A DNA stretch of 31,449 nucleotides from Clostridia bacterium (GCA_025997215.1 BNUH01000032.1:1-31449), one strand, 5' to 3'. Counted from the first letter of the stretch, positions 7,004 to 17,022 are shown. Program-made: numbers and translations. The notes: generated by a model from the letters alone, not told the origin.

Positions 7004-7942
7004 ATGCTCGCATATTGCGCAAAGAGGATTGGACAGGCGCTGATCGTGCTGGTCGGAGTTTCGCTTATCACGTTCCTGCTGCTCAACGTGATCCCCGGCG
7101 ACCCCGTCGCGCTAATGCTGGACAAGAACGCAAGTCCGCAGGCGATCGCAAACCTGCGGCATGAGTGGGGGCTGGACAGACCGCTCGGACAGCAGTACGT
7201 CAGTTTCGTGTTCAACGCAGCGCGCGGGAATCTGGGCAACAGCTATTTCGAGAAAACGCCCGTGCTGGAGATGCTGGTCAACGGGCTTTCCGCAACGCTG
7301 AAGCTGGGCGGCATCGCCTTTATATTCTCCGGACTCATTGGTATCGTTCTTGGTACGCTCGCCGCCATGTTTCGCGGGCGCGGGCTGGATCACGCGCTGA
7401 TGGTTACGGCCATGCTGGGCATTTCGCTGCCCGTGTTCTGGATCGCCATCGTGCTGCAGATTGTATTCGGACTCAAGCTGCGCTGGCTGCCCATATCGGG
7501 CGTAAAGACGATGCTGGGCTACGTGCTGCCTGTAATCGCGCTCGGTTCGACGTATGCGGGTTCGATGGCCCGGCTGGTTCGAACTAGCGTACTAGAAGAA
7601 CTATCGCAGGATTATGTTAAAACGGCGCATTCCAAAGGGCTGCACGGTGCGGCGGTAATGATCCGCCATGTATTGCGCAACGCCGCAATTCCTGTCGTAA
7701 CCCTTTCGGGCACACAGATCAAGTCCATACTGACAGGCTCCATGATTATAGAATCCATATTCTCCATTGCCGGCATTGGGCGCATCGCGGTCAGCGCCAT
7801 CATGGTGCGGGATATTCCCGTTATACAGGGGACCGTGCTTTATACCGCAGCTCTGTTTATCTTGATTAATCTGGCCATAGATCTGCTGTACGGCATAATT
7901 GATCCAAAGATCAGCGTATCCAAATCGTTAAGCGTGGGGTGA
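7004..7942 (+). CDS. dppB: peptide ABC transporter permease, DppB type
   Basis: This 312-residue inner-membrane protein belongs to the BPD_transp_1 family. The start MLAYCAKRIGQALIVLVGVS is typical for DppB/OppB, so ATG 7004 behind GGAGGCGG is chosen over the upstream frame start at 6944. It has the N-terminal segment NVIPGDPVALMLD, the L..EWGLDRPL..QY extracytoplasmic feature, about six membrane segments and the coupling EAA-like loop (QDYVKTAHSKGL). It ends five bases before the DppC-type gene. It forms the membrane channel with its partner permease. Confidence 0.92.
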   Translation: MLAYCAKRIGQALIVLVGVSLITFLLLNVIPGDPVALMLDKNASPQAIANLRHEWGLDRPLGQQYVSFVFNAARGNLGNSYFEKTPVLEMLVNGLSATLKLGGIAFIFSGLIGIVLGTLAAMFRGRGLDHALMVTAMLGISLPVFWIAIVLQIVFGLKLRWLPISGVKTMLGYVLPVIALGSTYAGSMARLVRTSVLEELSQDYVKTAHSKGLHGAAVMIRHVLRNAAIPVVTLSGTQIKSILTGSMIIESIFSIAGIGRIAVSAIMVRDIPVIQGTVLYTAALFILINLAIDLLYGIIDPKISVSKSLSVG

Positions 7943-7946
7943 GCGG

Positions 7947-8876
7947 ATGCCGTTATTGGCAGGAATGTTTAACCGAAAGAGGTTGTATGAGCAGGTAGGT
8001 CTTTCGGATATGCGGTCGGCCGGGTTCTTCCATGACGCGTTCCGCCGTTTCCGTAAAAATCGGTTCGCTATGATATGTCTGGTGTTCGTCGCGCTGCTAT
8101 CGATCGCGGCTGTGTTCGCACCCTGGATCGCTCCGCATAACCCTTACCTTCAGGATGTGCTGCATAAATTCGCGCCGCCGTCGTGGGATCATCCGCTGGG
8201 AACGGACAACTTCGGGCGCGACATTTTATCCAGAATAATCTACGGCGCGCGTATTTCTCTCTCGGTGGGCATCGTCGCGGAAGCCATAGCGGTGACGATA
8301 GGCGTTCTGGTGGGTGTCATAGCGGGATTCTTTGGCGGCTGGATGGACGCGGTACTGTCACGCGTAATAGAGGTGTTTGCGTCCTTTCCGTTTATCCTGT
8401 TCGCGATAGCGGTTATGTTCGTGCTGGGGCCGGGCATGATGAATGTATTCATCGCCATCGGCGCAATCGGGTGGACCGGACACGCGCGGCTGATCCGCGC
8501 CCAGGTGCTGCAGCTTCGCAATCGTGAGTATGTCGAAGCGGCCCGCGCAGCCGGAGCCTCCGGTCTTCGCATCATCATGAAGCATATGCTGCCCAATTGT
8601 TTATCTACAATCATAGTTATTACAACAATCGATATTCCCAGCGATATTATTCTTGAAGCGACGCTTAGCTTTCTGGGTCTGGGCGTTGCGCCTCCGACCG
8701 CAAGCTGGGGGGAGATGATCAGCGCGGCGCGCGCGTTCATCCGTCAGCAACCCATGTTCAGCATCTACCCCGGCATCGCCATCATGCTCACCGTATTGGC
8801 GTTTAACACACTGGGCGACGCGCTTCGGGACGCTATGGATCCCAAGCTCAAGAACGCGCGGGGGGCCAAAGCATGA
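7947..8876 (+). CDS. dppC: peptide ABC transporter permease, DppC type
   Basis: The 309-residue partner permease has the N-terminal OppC-type region (residues about 25-75: FRRFRKNRFAMICLVFV, APWIAPHNP), then HPLGTDNFGRDILSRIIYGARISL, a hallmark of DppC/OppC. The EAA loop is REYVEAARAAGASGLRI. About six membrane segments are present. The ATG follows GGGGTGAG. The stop overlaps the next start (ATGA at 8873-8876), showing tight coupling to the ATPase genes. Confidence 0.93.
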   Translation: MPLLAGMFNRKRLYEQVGLSDMRSAGFFHDAFRRFRKNRFAMICLVFVALLSIAAVFAPWIAPHNPYLQDVLHKFAPPSWDHPLGTDNFGRDILSRIIYGARISLSVGIVAEAIAVTIGVLVGVIAGFFGGWMDAVLSRVIEVFASFPFILFAIAVMFVLGPGMMNVFIAIGAIGWTGHARLIRAQVLQLRNREYVEAARAAGASGLRIIMKHMLPNCLSTIIVITTIDIPSDIILEATLSFLGLGVAPPTASWGEMISAARAFIRQQPMFSIYPGIAIMLTVLAFNTLGDALRDAMDPKLKNARGAKA

Positions 8877-9889
8877 GCGATCGAGAGAATGCGGGTAATG
8901 CGGGCGGGACACTGCTGGAAGTAAGAGATTTGCAAACGATGTTTTATCTGGAGGAAGGCGCCGCGCCGGTAATCGACGGCGTATCCTTCCATATCCGAAA
9001 AGGTGAAACACTGGGTATAGTCGGGGAGTCCGGCTGCGGTAAGAGCGTTATGGCGCTGTCGATCTTAAGGCTGGTGCCTAGCCCGCCGGGCAAGATCGTC
9101 GGCGGGGATATACTCTTGGATGGCGATAGCTTGCTTGCCAAAAGCAAGGCGCAGATGCGCTCCATCCGCGGCAGTCAAATCGCCATGGTATTTCAGGAGC
9201 CGATGACTTCACTCAATCCTGTAATGCCTGTCGGCAAACAGGTTGCGGAAACGCTGCGCACACATCAGCGAATCACCGCGAAAGAAGCCCGCGAACAGGC
9301 CATCGAGATGCTGCGCCTGGTGCGGATCCCGCTGCCCGAACTGCGTTTTGGAGAGTATCCGCATCAGCTATCAGGCGGAATGCGTCAGCGCGCAATGATC
9401 GCCCTTGCGTTGTCATGCCACCCCAAGCTCCTCATCTGCGACGAACCGACTACGGCGCTGGACGTCACGGTTCAGGCGCAGGTGCTTCGATTGATCGCCG
9501 ACTTGCAGAAGTCGCTTCATATGTCGGTCATGCTGATCACCCACGATCTAGGCGTCATCTCGCAGATGGCGGACCGCGTGATCGTCATGTACGCGGGCCA
9601 AGTCGTGGAGAGCGGCCCATGCGTAAAGCTGATGACAGCCCCGGTTCATCCGTATACGCAGGCGCTCCTCGCGTCCGTGCCCAGCATCCGCGAGCGTGAC
9701 GAGCGTCCGCTTTACGTGATTCGGGGGATGGTGCCGCAGCTGCTCCATCGTCCCAAAGGCTGTCTGTTCGCGCCGAGGTGTGATTATGCGGTCGAACGCT
9801 GTCAAAACGAAAGACCCGAACTGACAGGCGCTCCGGAAGAATCCGTGCGATGCTTTCGGTTCGATCTGAAAGGAGGCATCGGCGCGTGA
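8873..9889 (+). CDS. dppD: peptide ABC transporter ATP-binding protein, DppD type
   Basis: The 338-residue ATPase has Walker A GESGCGKS (about residues 54-61), Q-loop [11 protein letters not shown], signature LSGGMRQR, Walker [13 protein letters not shown] and switch THDLG. After about residue 250 comes the oligopeptide/dipeptide C-terminal extension with cysteines ([17 protein letters not shown]), a pattern known to hold an iron-sulfur cluster in this subfamily. It powers peptide import together with the next gene. Start ATG 8873 overlaps the permease stop. Confidence 0.94.
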   Translation: MSDRENAGNAGGTLLEVRDLQTMFYLEEGAAPVIDGVSFHIRKGETLGIVGESGCGKSVMALSILRLVPSPPGKIVGGDILLDGDSLLAKSKAQMRSIRGSQIAMVFQEPMTSLNPVMPVGKQVAETLRTHQRITAKEAREQAIEMLRLVRIPLPELRFGEYPHQLSGGMRQRAMIALALSCHPKLLICDEPTTALDVTVQAQVLRLIADLQKSLHMSVMLITHDLGVISQMADRVIVMYAGQVVESGPCVKLMTAPVHPYTQALLASVPSIRERDERPLYVIRGMVPQLLHRPKGCLFAPRCDYAVERCQNERPELTGAPEESVRCFRFDLKGGIGA

Positions 9890-10902
9890 GTGAAGCCCGT
9901 AACGCAGTAAGCGAACATCAGAACGCTAATCAGAGCGACTACTTACTAGAAGCGCGAAATTTGTCGCGCTGGTTTCCTCTCAAACATGTTCCCGGGAAAT
10001 CAGAGGCATACGTCAAGGCTGTAACCGACGTCAGCTTTGGCGTGCGTCGGGGCGAGACATTTGGCATAGTCGGCGAATCCGGCTGCGGCAAGACAACGCT
10101 GGGCCGTACGCTGGTCAAGCTTATCAATCCCACCGGCGGTTCGCTGCTATATGAGGGGAAGGATGTAACGCTGTTGGGCGACCGTGCGTTTCGTCCATAT
10201 CGCCGTTATATACAAATAATGTTCCAAGACCCATACGCGTCTCTCGATCCACGCATGACCGTAGGCGACCTTATAGCGGAACCCATGGATATACAGCGCC
10301 TGTACCCCGATCGCGAAGCGCGCCTAAGAAAAATTATTTCGTTGATGGAAATGTGCGGTCTGGATAAGGCGTACCTTGCGCGATATCCGCATGAGTTTTC
10401 CGGCGGACAGAGGCAGCGCATCGGCATTGCCCGCGCGTTGTCGGTCGACCCGCGTCTGATCATATGCGATGAACCGGTGTCCGCGCTGGACGTTTCAATC
10501 CAGTCGCAAATCATCAACCTGCTAATGGATCTGCAGCGCAGGCTGGGCCTGTCGCTGCTGTTTATTTCGCATGACCTAAGCGTGGTACACCATATTGCCG
10601 ACCGCGTCGGCGTGATGTATCTGGGCCGAATAGTCGAGATCGCTCCGACAAGCGAGCTGTTCGCGAACCCGCGGCATCCATACACGCGCGCGCTGCTGCA
10701 GGCAATCCCCATTATCGGCGAGCGAAGCCTTGAAAAGGCGGATCTACTAAAAGGGGAACTGCCCAGCCCGGTGGCTCCACCATCGGGATGTCCGTTCCAC
10801 ACCCGATGCGAACAATTGGACGAACGCTGCTTCTGGGAAACGCCTGAACTGCGTCCGATCAACGCGGATCATATGACCGCGTGCCTTAAAGTCAACACTT
10901 AA
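9886..10902 (+). CDS. dppF: peptide ABC transporter ATP-binding protein, DppF/OppF type
   Basis: The 338-residue second ATPase carries Walker A GESGCGKT, MFQDPYASLDPRMT, signature FSGGQRQR, Walker B LIICDEPVSALD and SHDLS. The C-terminal cysteines GCPFHTRC, ERCF and TAC match the iron-sulfur-type extension. GTG 9886 is chosen as the start because AAAGGAGG lies nine bases upstream and GTGA overlaps the stop of the preceding gene. An ATG at 9850 in the same frame would lie inside dppD and precede the ribosome site. It completes the SBP-B-C-D-F operon, which ends at a strong stem-loop. Confidence 0.94.
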   Translation: MSEARNAVSEHQNANQSDYLLEARNLSRWFPLKHVPGKSEAYVKAVTDVSFGVRRGETFGIVGESGCGKTTLGRTLVKLINPTGGSLLYEGKDVTLLGDRAFRPYRRYIQIMFQDPYASLDPRMTVGDLIAEPMDIQRLYPDREARLRKIISLMEMCGLDKAYLARYPHEFSGGQRQRIGIARALSVDPRLIICDEPVSALDVSIQSQIINLLMDLQRRLGLSLLFISHDLSVVHHIADRVGVMYLGRIVEIAPTSELFANPRHPYTRALLQAIPIIGERSLEKADLLKGELPSPVAPPSGCPFHTRCEQLDERCFWETPELRPINADHMTACLKVNT

Positions 10903-10927
10903 TGGTGAGGAAAGCGCTCCTCACCAT
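10902..10927. terminator. bidirectional terminator-like stem between convergent operons
   Basis: ATGGTGAGGA (10902-10911) and TCCTCACCAT (10918-10927) form a perfect ten-pair stem with a six-base loop (AAGCGC). It lies directly at the end of dppF and 14 bases before the stop of the convergent PLP-enzyme gene. There is no long T run, so efficiency is uncertain, but its position suits terminating both operons. Confidence 0.6.
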
Positions 10928-10940
10928 CTGTTCAGAAACC

Positions 10941-12053
10941 TTATAACATCGGATTCCGAGAGTTCTCGCGAATGTTGACCTCCAGCGCTTGAACAGCCTG
11001 ATCCGCTCGGCAGCCAATCAGCCAATTGGTCATGTTGGCTGGCACACAGGCGTGGTTGGGAATTATCTCAAGCCTGTCGCCAACTTGCAGACAAGAGTCG
11101 TCAGTCGAAGTCACCTTACCAACTTCCTCGGATAGCCCTGCGACAAATAACGACGGATGACCTTTAACGCGTCCAAACCCTTTTATGTCCGTATTTCCAT
11201 GCGCTCCTTGATCCAACCCAAAGCATTTTGAACCTGCGTCGATCATCCAAATCCCCTCGCGCGGGTGCGCGATTACAGTGGCTAATATGGTCAGTGCGCA
11301 GTCCTTTTCCTTCGCCGCACCAAGCCCCATCTGTATAACATCGTTGAAAACATAATTACCCGGATGATACTGATTGATCAGTGGATCACCGACCGACGGT
11401 TTGAGCGTCGGCGTAGAACCGCTGCCAATCATTTCCGGCTCGAAGCCATGCCCGCGCAACGATTCGACGGCTGTGCGCACAGCGGCGCTTTCATCGGCTG
11501 CGCACGCCCGCACATGATCAGCGCCGCTTCCGGCATAGACTTGGCCGGGGTGAGTGGAGATACCACAAAAGCGCAAGTTCTTGCAGCCTCCAAGCCAGGC
11601 CGCGAAAGCTCCGGTTTCAGCGGACGGGATGCCGAACCTGTTCAGCCCGCTGTTTATTATGATGGTATAATCCATCTGAACATGAGCTATTCGCGCCGCT
11701 TCATCCATCAGGCGCGCGTTGTCTTTGCCGTCGATACGCGCCGTAACGGCGCATCGTTTGGACAACGCCGTCAATCGGCGCAAAGAGGAGGGCGATGCCG
11801 CTGGATAGGCGTACATTACCCGCGATGCGCCTTCGTCCGCCGCCGCTTCGCATTCATCAAGCGTACCCGCTAACACGCCCGCCGCCCCGGCTTGCAGCTG
11901 CATCCTAATTATCGCGGAGGATTTATGCGTTTTCGTCATCGGCCACAGTTGCTTGCCGTGCCGGTTGCATAGCTCTTGAGCGTTACGGATGTTACGCTCG
12001 AGCGCATCCAGATCGACAAGTATCGATGGTGTTGACAGGTCTTGCTTGGTCAT
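10941..12053 (-). CDS. PLP-dependent D-serine dehydratase / D-threonine aldolase-like enzyme
   Basis: The 370-residue fold-III PLP enzyme has an alanine racemase-like N-terminal barrel and a C-terminal D-Ser dehydratase-like domain. It starts TPSILVDLDALERNI. The MTKTHKS segment supplies the likely PLP lysine (K41). GSGSTPT is a phosphate-binding segment, and PNHACVPAN (H334, C336) gives the zinc ligand pair of eukaryotic-type D-serine dehydratases. Expected reactions are D-serine to pyruvate plus ammonia or D-threonine cleavage; the substrate cannot be fixed here. ATG 12053 is chosen over TTG 12062 because it overlaps the upstream stop (ATGA), showing coupling with the D-aminopeptidase. Confidence 0.85.
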   Translation of the reverse strand: MTKQDLSTPSILVDLDALERNIRNAQELCNRHGKQLWPMTKTHKSSAIIRMQLQAGAAGVLAGTLDECEAAADEGASRVMYAYPAASPSSLRRLTALSKRCAVTARIDGKDNARLMDEAARIAHVQMDYTIIINSGLNRFGIPSAETGAFAAWLGGCKNLRFCGISTHPGQVYAGSGADHVRACAADESAAVRTAVESLRGHGFEPEMIGSGSTPTLKPSVGDPLINQYHPGNYVFNDVIQMGLGAAKEKDCALTILATVIAHPREGIWMIDAGSKCFGLDQGAHGNTDIKGFGRVKGHPSLFVAGLSEEVGKVTSTDDSCLQVGDRLEIIPNHACVPANMTNWLIGCRADQAVQALEVNIRENSRNPML

Positions 12054-12847
12054 AGAATCCAACGGAGCGTGCGCAGCACCTCAAGATAGCTGTCGCGCTC
12101 GAAGACGATCTTGGTGTTATCTACCAGTTTCACATCGGGGAAATAGGATACCTTCACCGCGTGTGAATGTTCTTTGAATTGCACCTCCACATTGAAATAT
12201 GGAGGCAGCGTTATTTTAGCCTTTGAGAGATCCTGACGCAGCGCGTTTGCCGCAGTCTCGCGAATGTTGCGGCTCACAGTAATAGGTGAATAAGCCCGCA
12301 CCAAAGCTCCCAAACCATCCTTTGTCGGTACGGTCAACAGCGATGGATGCAGATCCTTATAATCCTCACACAGCATCTTGTCACCGGACAACAGCACGGT
12401 CGGGACGCCTTCCAGCGCGCATGCCCAGCTGTACATCAAAAATTCCGAGGTGATCCGGCCATTGATTTTGATCCATAGCGGCCGGCCCGATATTGTGTGG
12501 GAGAGCGGGTTGCCATTGCGGCTTGCGGCGGAGTGGTACCCTATGAACATAGCGGCGTCAAAACTTGAATCAACGCCTTCCGCCATGCAATATGGATGTC
12601 CTGTCCAACCGCGCTCCAGCGATACGTTTTCCGGTATAAGCAGGGGGTTGATGTTGTTCGCGCCGCCATGCGCGTCTTTTATGACGATCTCGGTCGCGCC
12701 ACCCTCAAAGGCACCCGAAACAGCCGCCAGCACTTCGCTGGTCATCTCCTGGGCGAAGGGAGGATAGGAAGGATCAGTCGGGCGACATTCTTCCCATTGC
12801 ATGGTTGTGGCGATACCTTCGATATCCGCGCTGATGAATACTTTCAT
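12050..12847 (-). CDS. dppA: D-aminopeptidase, DppA family (M55)
   Basis: This 265-residue cytosolic zinc peptidase keeps the family ligands: D8 and E10 in ISADIEG, H60 in DAHGG, H105 in IGYHS and E135 in ITSEF. H117 (SHT) matches the proposed catalytic histidine. DppA of Bacillus subtilis removes N-terminal D-amino acids from short peptides such as D-Ala-D-Ala and is encoded with a dipeptide importer. Here it is convergent with such an importer and coupled to a D-serine-type lyase, which supports a role in using D-amino-acid peptides. The ATG follows AAAGGAGTGA. Confidence 0.92.
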   Translation of the reverse strand: MKVFISADIEGIATTMQWEECRPTDPSYPPFAQEMTSEVLAAVSGAFEGGATEIVIKDAHGGANNINPLLIPENVSLERGWTGHPYCMAEGVDSSFDAAMFIGYHSAASRNGNPLSHTISGRPLWIKINGRITSEFLMYSWACALEGVPTVLLSGDKMLCEDYKDLHPSLLTVPTKDGLGALVRAYSPITVSRNIRETAANALRQDLSKAKITLPPYFNVEVQFKEHSHAVKVSYFPDVKLVDNTKIVFERDSYLEVLRTLRWIL

Positions 12848-13221
12848 GACGATTCACTCCTTTAAAAATTATTGGCAATAACGGTTGGTCCAAGCCTAAC
12901 ACACCACGGCCAGGAGAGCATAATCCTCTTTTAGCGTATACATGTGTGCTAATTTGAATAAATCCTCGTCAACCTAGCGGAAGAACGCGATCAACACAGG
13001 TATCTTAATGTGCTGGCCGAAGGATGTCGCGCGTCCGCATTGACGTATTACCCCGCGCCTGATATCAAATCCTTGAACCTCATCGCTCCTTGATCGCACC
13101 ATACCAACTTGGAAAAATTGTCGTAAAGTCAGAGATACTATAGCATGAACGAGGAACACTGTCAATCGATTTACATTTTTTCTCAGCAATTCGAAATTTA
13201 GAAAGTTGGTCCGTCCCATCG
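12848..13221. other. long intergenic region with a possible gene remnant
   Basis: No intact gene is convincing here. On the plus strand, about 12964-13093, a 43-codon open stretch (LAEERDQHRYLNVLAEG, then CRASALTYYPAPDIKSLN) without a start or ribosome site has a protein-like composition and may be the end of a decayed gene. A minus-strand frame of similar length (12974-13219) lacks a ribosome site. The rest is AT-rich leader sequence of the copper operon. Confidence 0.4.
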
Positions 13222-13266
13222 TTTACAGTTTGTTTATTTTACATTATACTAATGGTGTGCTATACT
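13222..13266 (+). promoter_or_regulatory. two overlapping promoters of the copper operon
   Basis: P1 has TTTACA (13222-13227) and TATACT (13245-13250). P2 has TTTACA (13238-13243) and TATACT (13261-13266). Both have 17-base spacers and identical hexamers, offset by 16 bp. A leader of about 80 bases follows. No classical CopY (TACAnnTGTA) or CsoR-type palindrome is obvious, and no copper regulator gene is in the window. Confidence 0.6.
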
Positions 13267-13353
13267 GAACTAGGTTAATTTTCATAGTAAATTTATAGGG
13301 AATATATGCGGGGATCCGCGCAAGCCGATAGCGGCGAAGGGAAGCGATCAAAC

Positions 13354-14736
13354 ATGACGATCCAACATGCACGCCTCAATATTGGCGGCATGACCTGCGT
13401 GAACTGTCAGAACAAGATCACGCGCCGACTGCTTAAGACGCCTGGCGTCAGCAGCGCGCAGGTCAGTTACACCGCAGGGACCGCCGATATTACTTATGAC
13501 AGCGATGTAACCACGACGGATAAAATAGCTGAAATAATAACGAGTATGGATTACCAGGTATTGGATCGCGATAAGCCGGCCTCGCGCGTGGGCTATATCG
13601 CTGGGACGCTGGCCGCAATCGTCGCGCTGTTCGCGCTGCTGAACTGGTTCGGCTTGTTGAATCTGCTCGTGCCTAGCCAGCTTGCCGACGCTACGATGGG
13701 TTATGGCATGCTATTCGTGATAGGCTTGCTGACGAGCGTACATTGCGTGGCCATGTGCGGCGGCATCAACATTTCACAGAGCATACCCAAGGTTAACGGA
13801 AAACCCGCCGCAGGTTTGGCGGCCTTCGCGCCGTCGCTGCTGTACAATGTCGGCCGCGTCGTGTCGTACACCGTAGTGGGGTTCGCGCTGGGGTTCGTCG
13901 GGTGGGTGATCGGCGGCGGCAATGGCAGTGTCGGTATTCCATTATTGTTACAAGGTATACTGAAGCTGGCCGCGGGTATATTTATGGTGGTAATGGGTAT
14001 AAACATGTTAGGGATATTCCCGTGGATGAGGCGGTTCGGCTTGCGAATGCCCGGCGCAATCGCCGACGGCGTGAACAGCGCCAAGGCCGGACGCAGCCCG
14101 CTGATCGTCGGCCTGCTGAACGGCCTGATGCCATGCGGCCCGCTGCAATCCATGTGGATCGTCGCGCTGGCCTCGGGCAATCCATTGACCGGAGCGCTGT
14201 CCATGCTCCTGTTCAGCCTGGGTACCGTACCGCTGATGCTGGGGCTGGGTTCGCTGGTGTCGGCATTGGGTAAGCGGTTCGCGCAGAAGGTCGTCACCGT
14301 CGGCGCGATACTGGTGGTCGTACTGGGCTTGGCAATGATGCAGCAGGGCGGCAGTCTGTCGGGATTATTCTCGCGAACGCTGGCACGCGGGGATAGCGTC
14401 ACGCCGCCGTCCACCACAATCCTTACGGCTGAAGCGACGCCCAAGCCCGACACACCTGCCATTCCCGTGACGGAACAAGTGATCACCAGCACGCTGGCTG
14501 CCAACCGTTATCCAAACATAACCGTGATTGCGAATACGCCCGTCAAGTGGATCATCAACGTACCTAGCGGAACGGTCAACGGCTGCAACGGCCGCATGGT
14601 GATTCCGGAATACGGCATCCAGCATTCATTCAAGACGGGTGAGAATATTATCGAATTCACGCCTACCCAGACGGGAACATTCCGCTACTCCTGCTGGATG
14701 GGTATGATCCGCGCCACGATAACTGTAACTAATTAG
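13354..14736 (+). CDS. HMA - SafE/UreH-like membrane - cupredoxin fusion, copper handling
   Basis: The 460-residue protein has three parts. Residues 5-68 are a heavy-metal-associated domain (GGMTCVNC, Cys15 and Cys18). Residues about 78-345 hold roughly seven membrane segments of the SafE/UreH type, with LLTSVHCVAMCGGI and a second NGLMPCGPLQ motif containing possible metal-binding Cys/Met. Residues about 375-460 form a cupredoxin-like domain with C411, H424, C447 and M451 (YSCWMGM) as candidate copper ligands. Copper transfer across or within the membrane is inferred. ATG 13354 is chosen because AAGGGAAG precedes it and the HMA domain begins right after; an in-frame ATG at 13306 is possible. 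It lies nine bases before copA. Confidence 0.88.
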   Translation: MTIQHARLNIGGMTCVNCQNKITRRLLKTPGVSSAQVSYTAGTADITYDSDVTTTDKIAEIITSMDYQVLDRDKPASRVGYIAGTLAAIVALFALLNWFGLLNLLVPSQLADATMGYGMLFVIGLLTSVHCVAMCGGINISQSIPKVNGKPAAGLAAFAPSLLYNVGRVVSYTVVGFALGFVGWVIGGGNGSVGIPLLLQGILKLAAGIFMVVMGINMLGIFPWMRRFGLRMPGAIADGVNSAKAGRSPLIVGLLNGLMPCGPLQSMWIVALASGNPLTGALSMLLFSLGTVPLMLGLGSLVSALGKRFAQKVVTVGAILVVVLGLAMMQQGGSLSGLFSRTLARGDSVTPPSTTILTAEATPKPDTPAIPVTEQVITSTLAANRYPNITVIANTPVKWIINVPSGTVNGCNGRMVIPEYGIQHSFKTGENIIEFTPTQTGTFRYSCWMGMIRATITVTN

Positions 14737-14745
14737 GAGGCATAC

Positions 14746-17022
14746 ATGCAAACCGCCGCCGTATTACCCAGCCGTCAAACCGTAACGATTCCCGTTGGAG
14801 GCATGACCTGCGCGGCATGCGCCAAGCGCATCGAGCGCGTTCTATCCAAATTGGAGGGCGTCGAGACCGCCTCCGTCAACTTTGCCACCGAGAAGGCTAC
14901 GGTCGTATACACCCCGCAGTCCGTCCGAGTGACCAGCATGCGCGAGGCTATCAACAAGGCTGGATACCAGGCGTTGGAATTCAGCAAGTCGAACGCTGTC
15001 GACGAGGATCGCGAGCGCAAGCAAGCAGAGATTCGCCGGATGTGGACGCGGTTTATAATCGCGGCGGCATTCGCGCTGCCGCTGCTGTACATCGCCATGG
15101 CGCCTATGCTGACGCGCTGGGTGAGGCTGCCGTTCCCGGCCGCGCTGGACATGATGAATTACCCGCTACTGTACGCGATTGTGGAGATCGTGCTGGTCGC
15201 GCCGATAATCGCGGTCGGATTTAGATTCTACACGGTAGGATTCAAGGCGCTGTGGGATCGCTCGCCGAATATGGATTCGCTGATCGCCATCGGCACAACC
15301 GCCGCTGTATTGTATAGTTTGTACAATACCTGGCAGATATTTATAGGTAACTTCTGGGCAGTGGAAGCGCTGTACTACGAATCGGCGGGCGTGATCATCA
15401 CGCTGATCATGCTGGGCAAGACGCTGGAGGCGGTATCCAAGGGCCGCACCAGCGAGGCTATCAAGAAGCTGATGGGCCTCGCGCCTAAGACCGCCATTAT
15501 CCTGGATAATGGCGTTGAACGTGAGATACCCATCGACGAGGTTGAGCCGGGAGACATCATCATAGTCAAACCGGGCGCGAAGATTCCCGTGGATGGGACG
15601 GTGCTGTCCGGTTATACGGCCATCGATGAATCCATGCTCACGGGTGAATCTATGCCCGTGGATAAACACGCGGGCGACGCTGTGTACGCGGCCAGTATGA
15701 ATTCGACAGGATCCATACAATTCCGAGCGGAAAAGGTTGGCGCGGATACCGCGCTGGCGCAGATCATCAAGCTGGTCGAGGATGCGCAGGGGAGTAAGGC
15801 ACCTATAGCGCAGTTGGCAGACGTGGTCGCGGGGTATTTCGTGCCGGCTGTGTGCGTCATCGCGCTGGTGGCGGGGATCGCGTGGTTCATTGGCACAGGC
15901 GGCGACTTGAAGTTCGCGCTAACTATTTTTATTTCCATATTAGTTATAGCGTGCCCTTGCGCGCTGGGGCTGGCCACACCTACGGCGATCATGGTCGGCA
16001 CGGGGAAGGGCGCGGAGAATGGCATCCTGATCAAGGGCGGCGAGGCGCTGGAGACGGCGCACAAGATTAACACGATAGTATTCGATAAAACTGGGACGAT
16101 CACCGAGGGCAAGCCAACCGTCACGGACGTGGTGCCGCTGGATGGATTCAGCGTCGACGAACTGCTTGGGTTGACCGCGTCGGCGGAGAAGGGTTCCGAG
16201 CATCCATTGGGGCAGGCTATAGTGCGCGGTGCGATTGAGAAGGGACTAACGTTATGGGATGCTGAACGTTTTGATTCTATAACAGGGCGTGGCATCGAGG
16301 CTGGAATCGGCAATAGGTCGGTGCTGGCGGGCAACCGTAAACTGATGGATGAGCGCGGTATTCCTTTGACGGCGTTGGATGCGCAAGCTGATCGACTGGC
16401 CGGGGAAGGCAAGACGCCGATGTTCGTAGCTATCGACGGTAGGTTGGCGGGGATAGTCGCTGTGGCCGACGTCGTGAAGCCCAGCAGTAAGGCGGCCATA
16501 CAAGCCTTACACCAGATGGGCGTTGAGGTAGCAATGATCACGGGCGACAACCGCAGAACGGCAGACGCTATCGCGCGGCAGGTGGGCATCGATCGCATAC
16601 TGGCTGAAGTGCTGCCGCAGGATAAGTCGAATGAAGTCAAGAAGTTACAATCAGAGGGGCGGAAGGTTGCCATGGTCGGCGACGGAATCAACGATGCGCC
16701 TGCGTTGGCACAGGCCGACATAGGGATAGCCATTGGCTCCGGGACGGATGTGGCGATGGAGAGTGCCGACATCGTGCTAATGCGCAGCGATTTGCGGGAT
16801 GTGCCGACGGCGATTCGGTTGAGTAAGCGCACGATTCGCAACATCAAGCAGAATCTATTCTGGGCGTTTGGTTATAACGTCATAGGTATACCTATCGCGG
16901 CCGGGGCGTTGAAGCTATTGTTCAATGGGCCGCTGTTGAACCCGATGTTTGCGGCAGCGGCTATGAGCCTTAGCTCTGTGTCGGTTTTGACGAATGCGCT
17001 GCGGTTGAAAAGGTTCAAGTAA
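14746..17022 (+). CDS. copA: copper-exporting P1B-type ATPase
   Basis: This 758-residue Cu(I) transporter exports copper using ATP. There is one N-terminal HMA domain (GGMTCAAC, Cys22 and Cys25) and eight expected membrane segments. The actuator domain has LTGES. The membrane copper site is C403-P-C405 ([12 protein letters not shown]), the phosphorylation motif [11 protein letters not shown] has Asp447, SEHPLG is in the nucleotide domain, and [10 protein letters not shown] follows. The C-terminal membrane pair contains [11 protein letters not shown] and MSLSSVSVL, as in CopA. All catalytic motifs are intact. AGGAGGC precedes the ATG. It is co-transcribed with the HMA-SafE fusion before it. 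Confidence 0.96.
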   Translation: MQTAAVLPSRQTVTIPVGGMTCAACAKRIERVLSKLEGVETASVNFATEKATVVYTPQSVRVTSMREAINKAGYQALEFSKSNAVDEDRERKQAEIRRMWTRFIIAAAFALPLLYIAMAPMLTRWVRLPFPAALDMMNYPLLYAIVEIVLVAPIIAVGFRFYTVGFKALWDRSPNMDSLIAIGTTAAVLYSLYNTWQIFIGNFWAVEALYYESAGVIITLIMLGKTLEAVSKGRTSEAIKKLMGLAPKTAIILDNGVEREIPIDEVEPGDIIIVKPGAKIPVDGTVLSGYTAIDESMLTGESMPVDKHAGDAVYAASMNSTGSIQFRAEKVGADTALAQIIKLVEDAQGSKAPIAQLADVVAGYFVPAVCVIALVAGIAWFIGTGGDLKFALTIFISILVIACPCALGLATPTAIMVGTGKGAENGILIKGGEALETAHKINTIVFDKTGTITEGKPTVTDVVPLDGFSVDELLGLTASAEKGSEHPLGQAIVRGAIEKGLTLWDAERFDSITGRGIEAGIGNRSVLAGNRKLMDERGIPLTALDAQADRLAGEGKTPMFVAIDGRLAGIVAVADVVKPSSKAAIQALHQMGVEVAMITGDNRRTADAIARQVGIDRILAEVLPQDKSNEVKKLQSEGRKVAMVGDGINDAPALAQADIGIAIGSGTDVAMESADIVLMRSDLRDVPTAIRLSKRTIRNIKQNLFWAFGYNVIGIPIAAGALKLLFNGPLLNPMFAAAAMSLSSVSVLTNALRLKRFK

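Noticed and set aside
5683..7239. Minus-strand open frame of 518 codons opposite the peptide-binding protein
   Set aside because: The plus strand encodes a clear family 5 binding protein and DppB here. The minus frame has an Arg/Val/His-rich shadow composition and no known domain.
12974..13219. Minus-strand 81-codon frame in the gap before the copper operon
   Set aside because: No ribosome site, no recognisable domain, and it lies opposite another weak frame. Kept only as part of a possible remnant.
15612..16847. Minus-strand open frame of 411 codons opposite copA
   Set aside because: Shadow of the copA reading frame; Ser/Ala/Pro-rich and without any motif.
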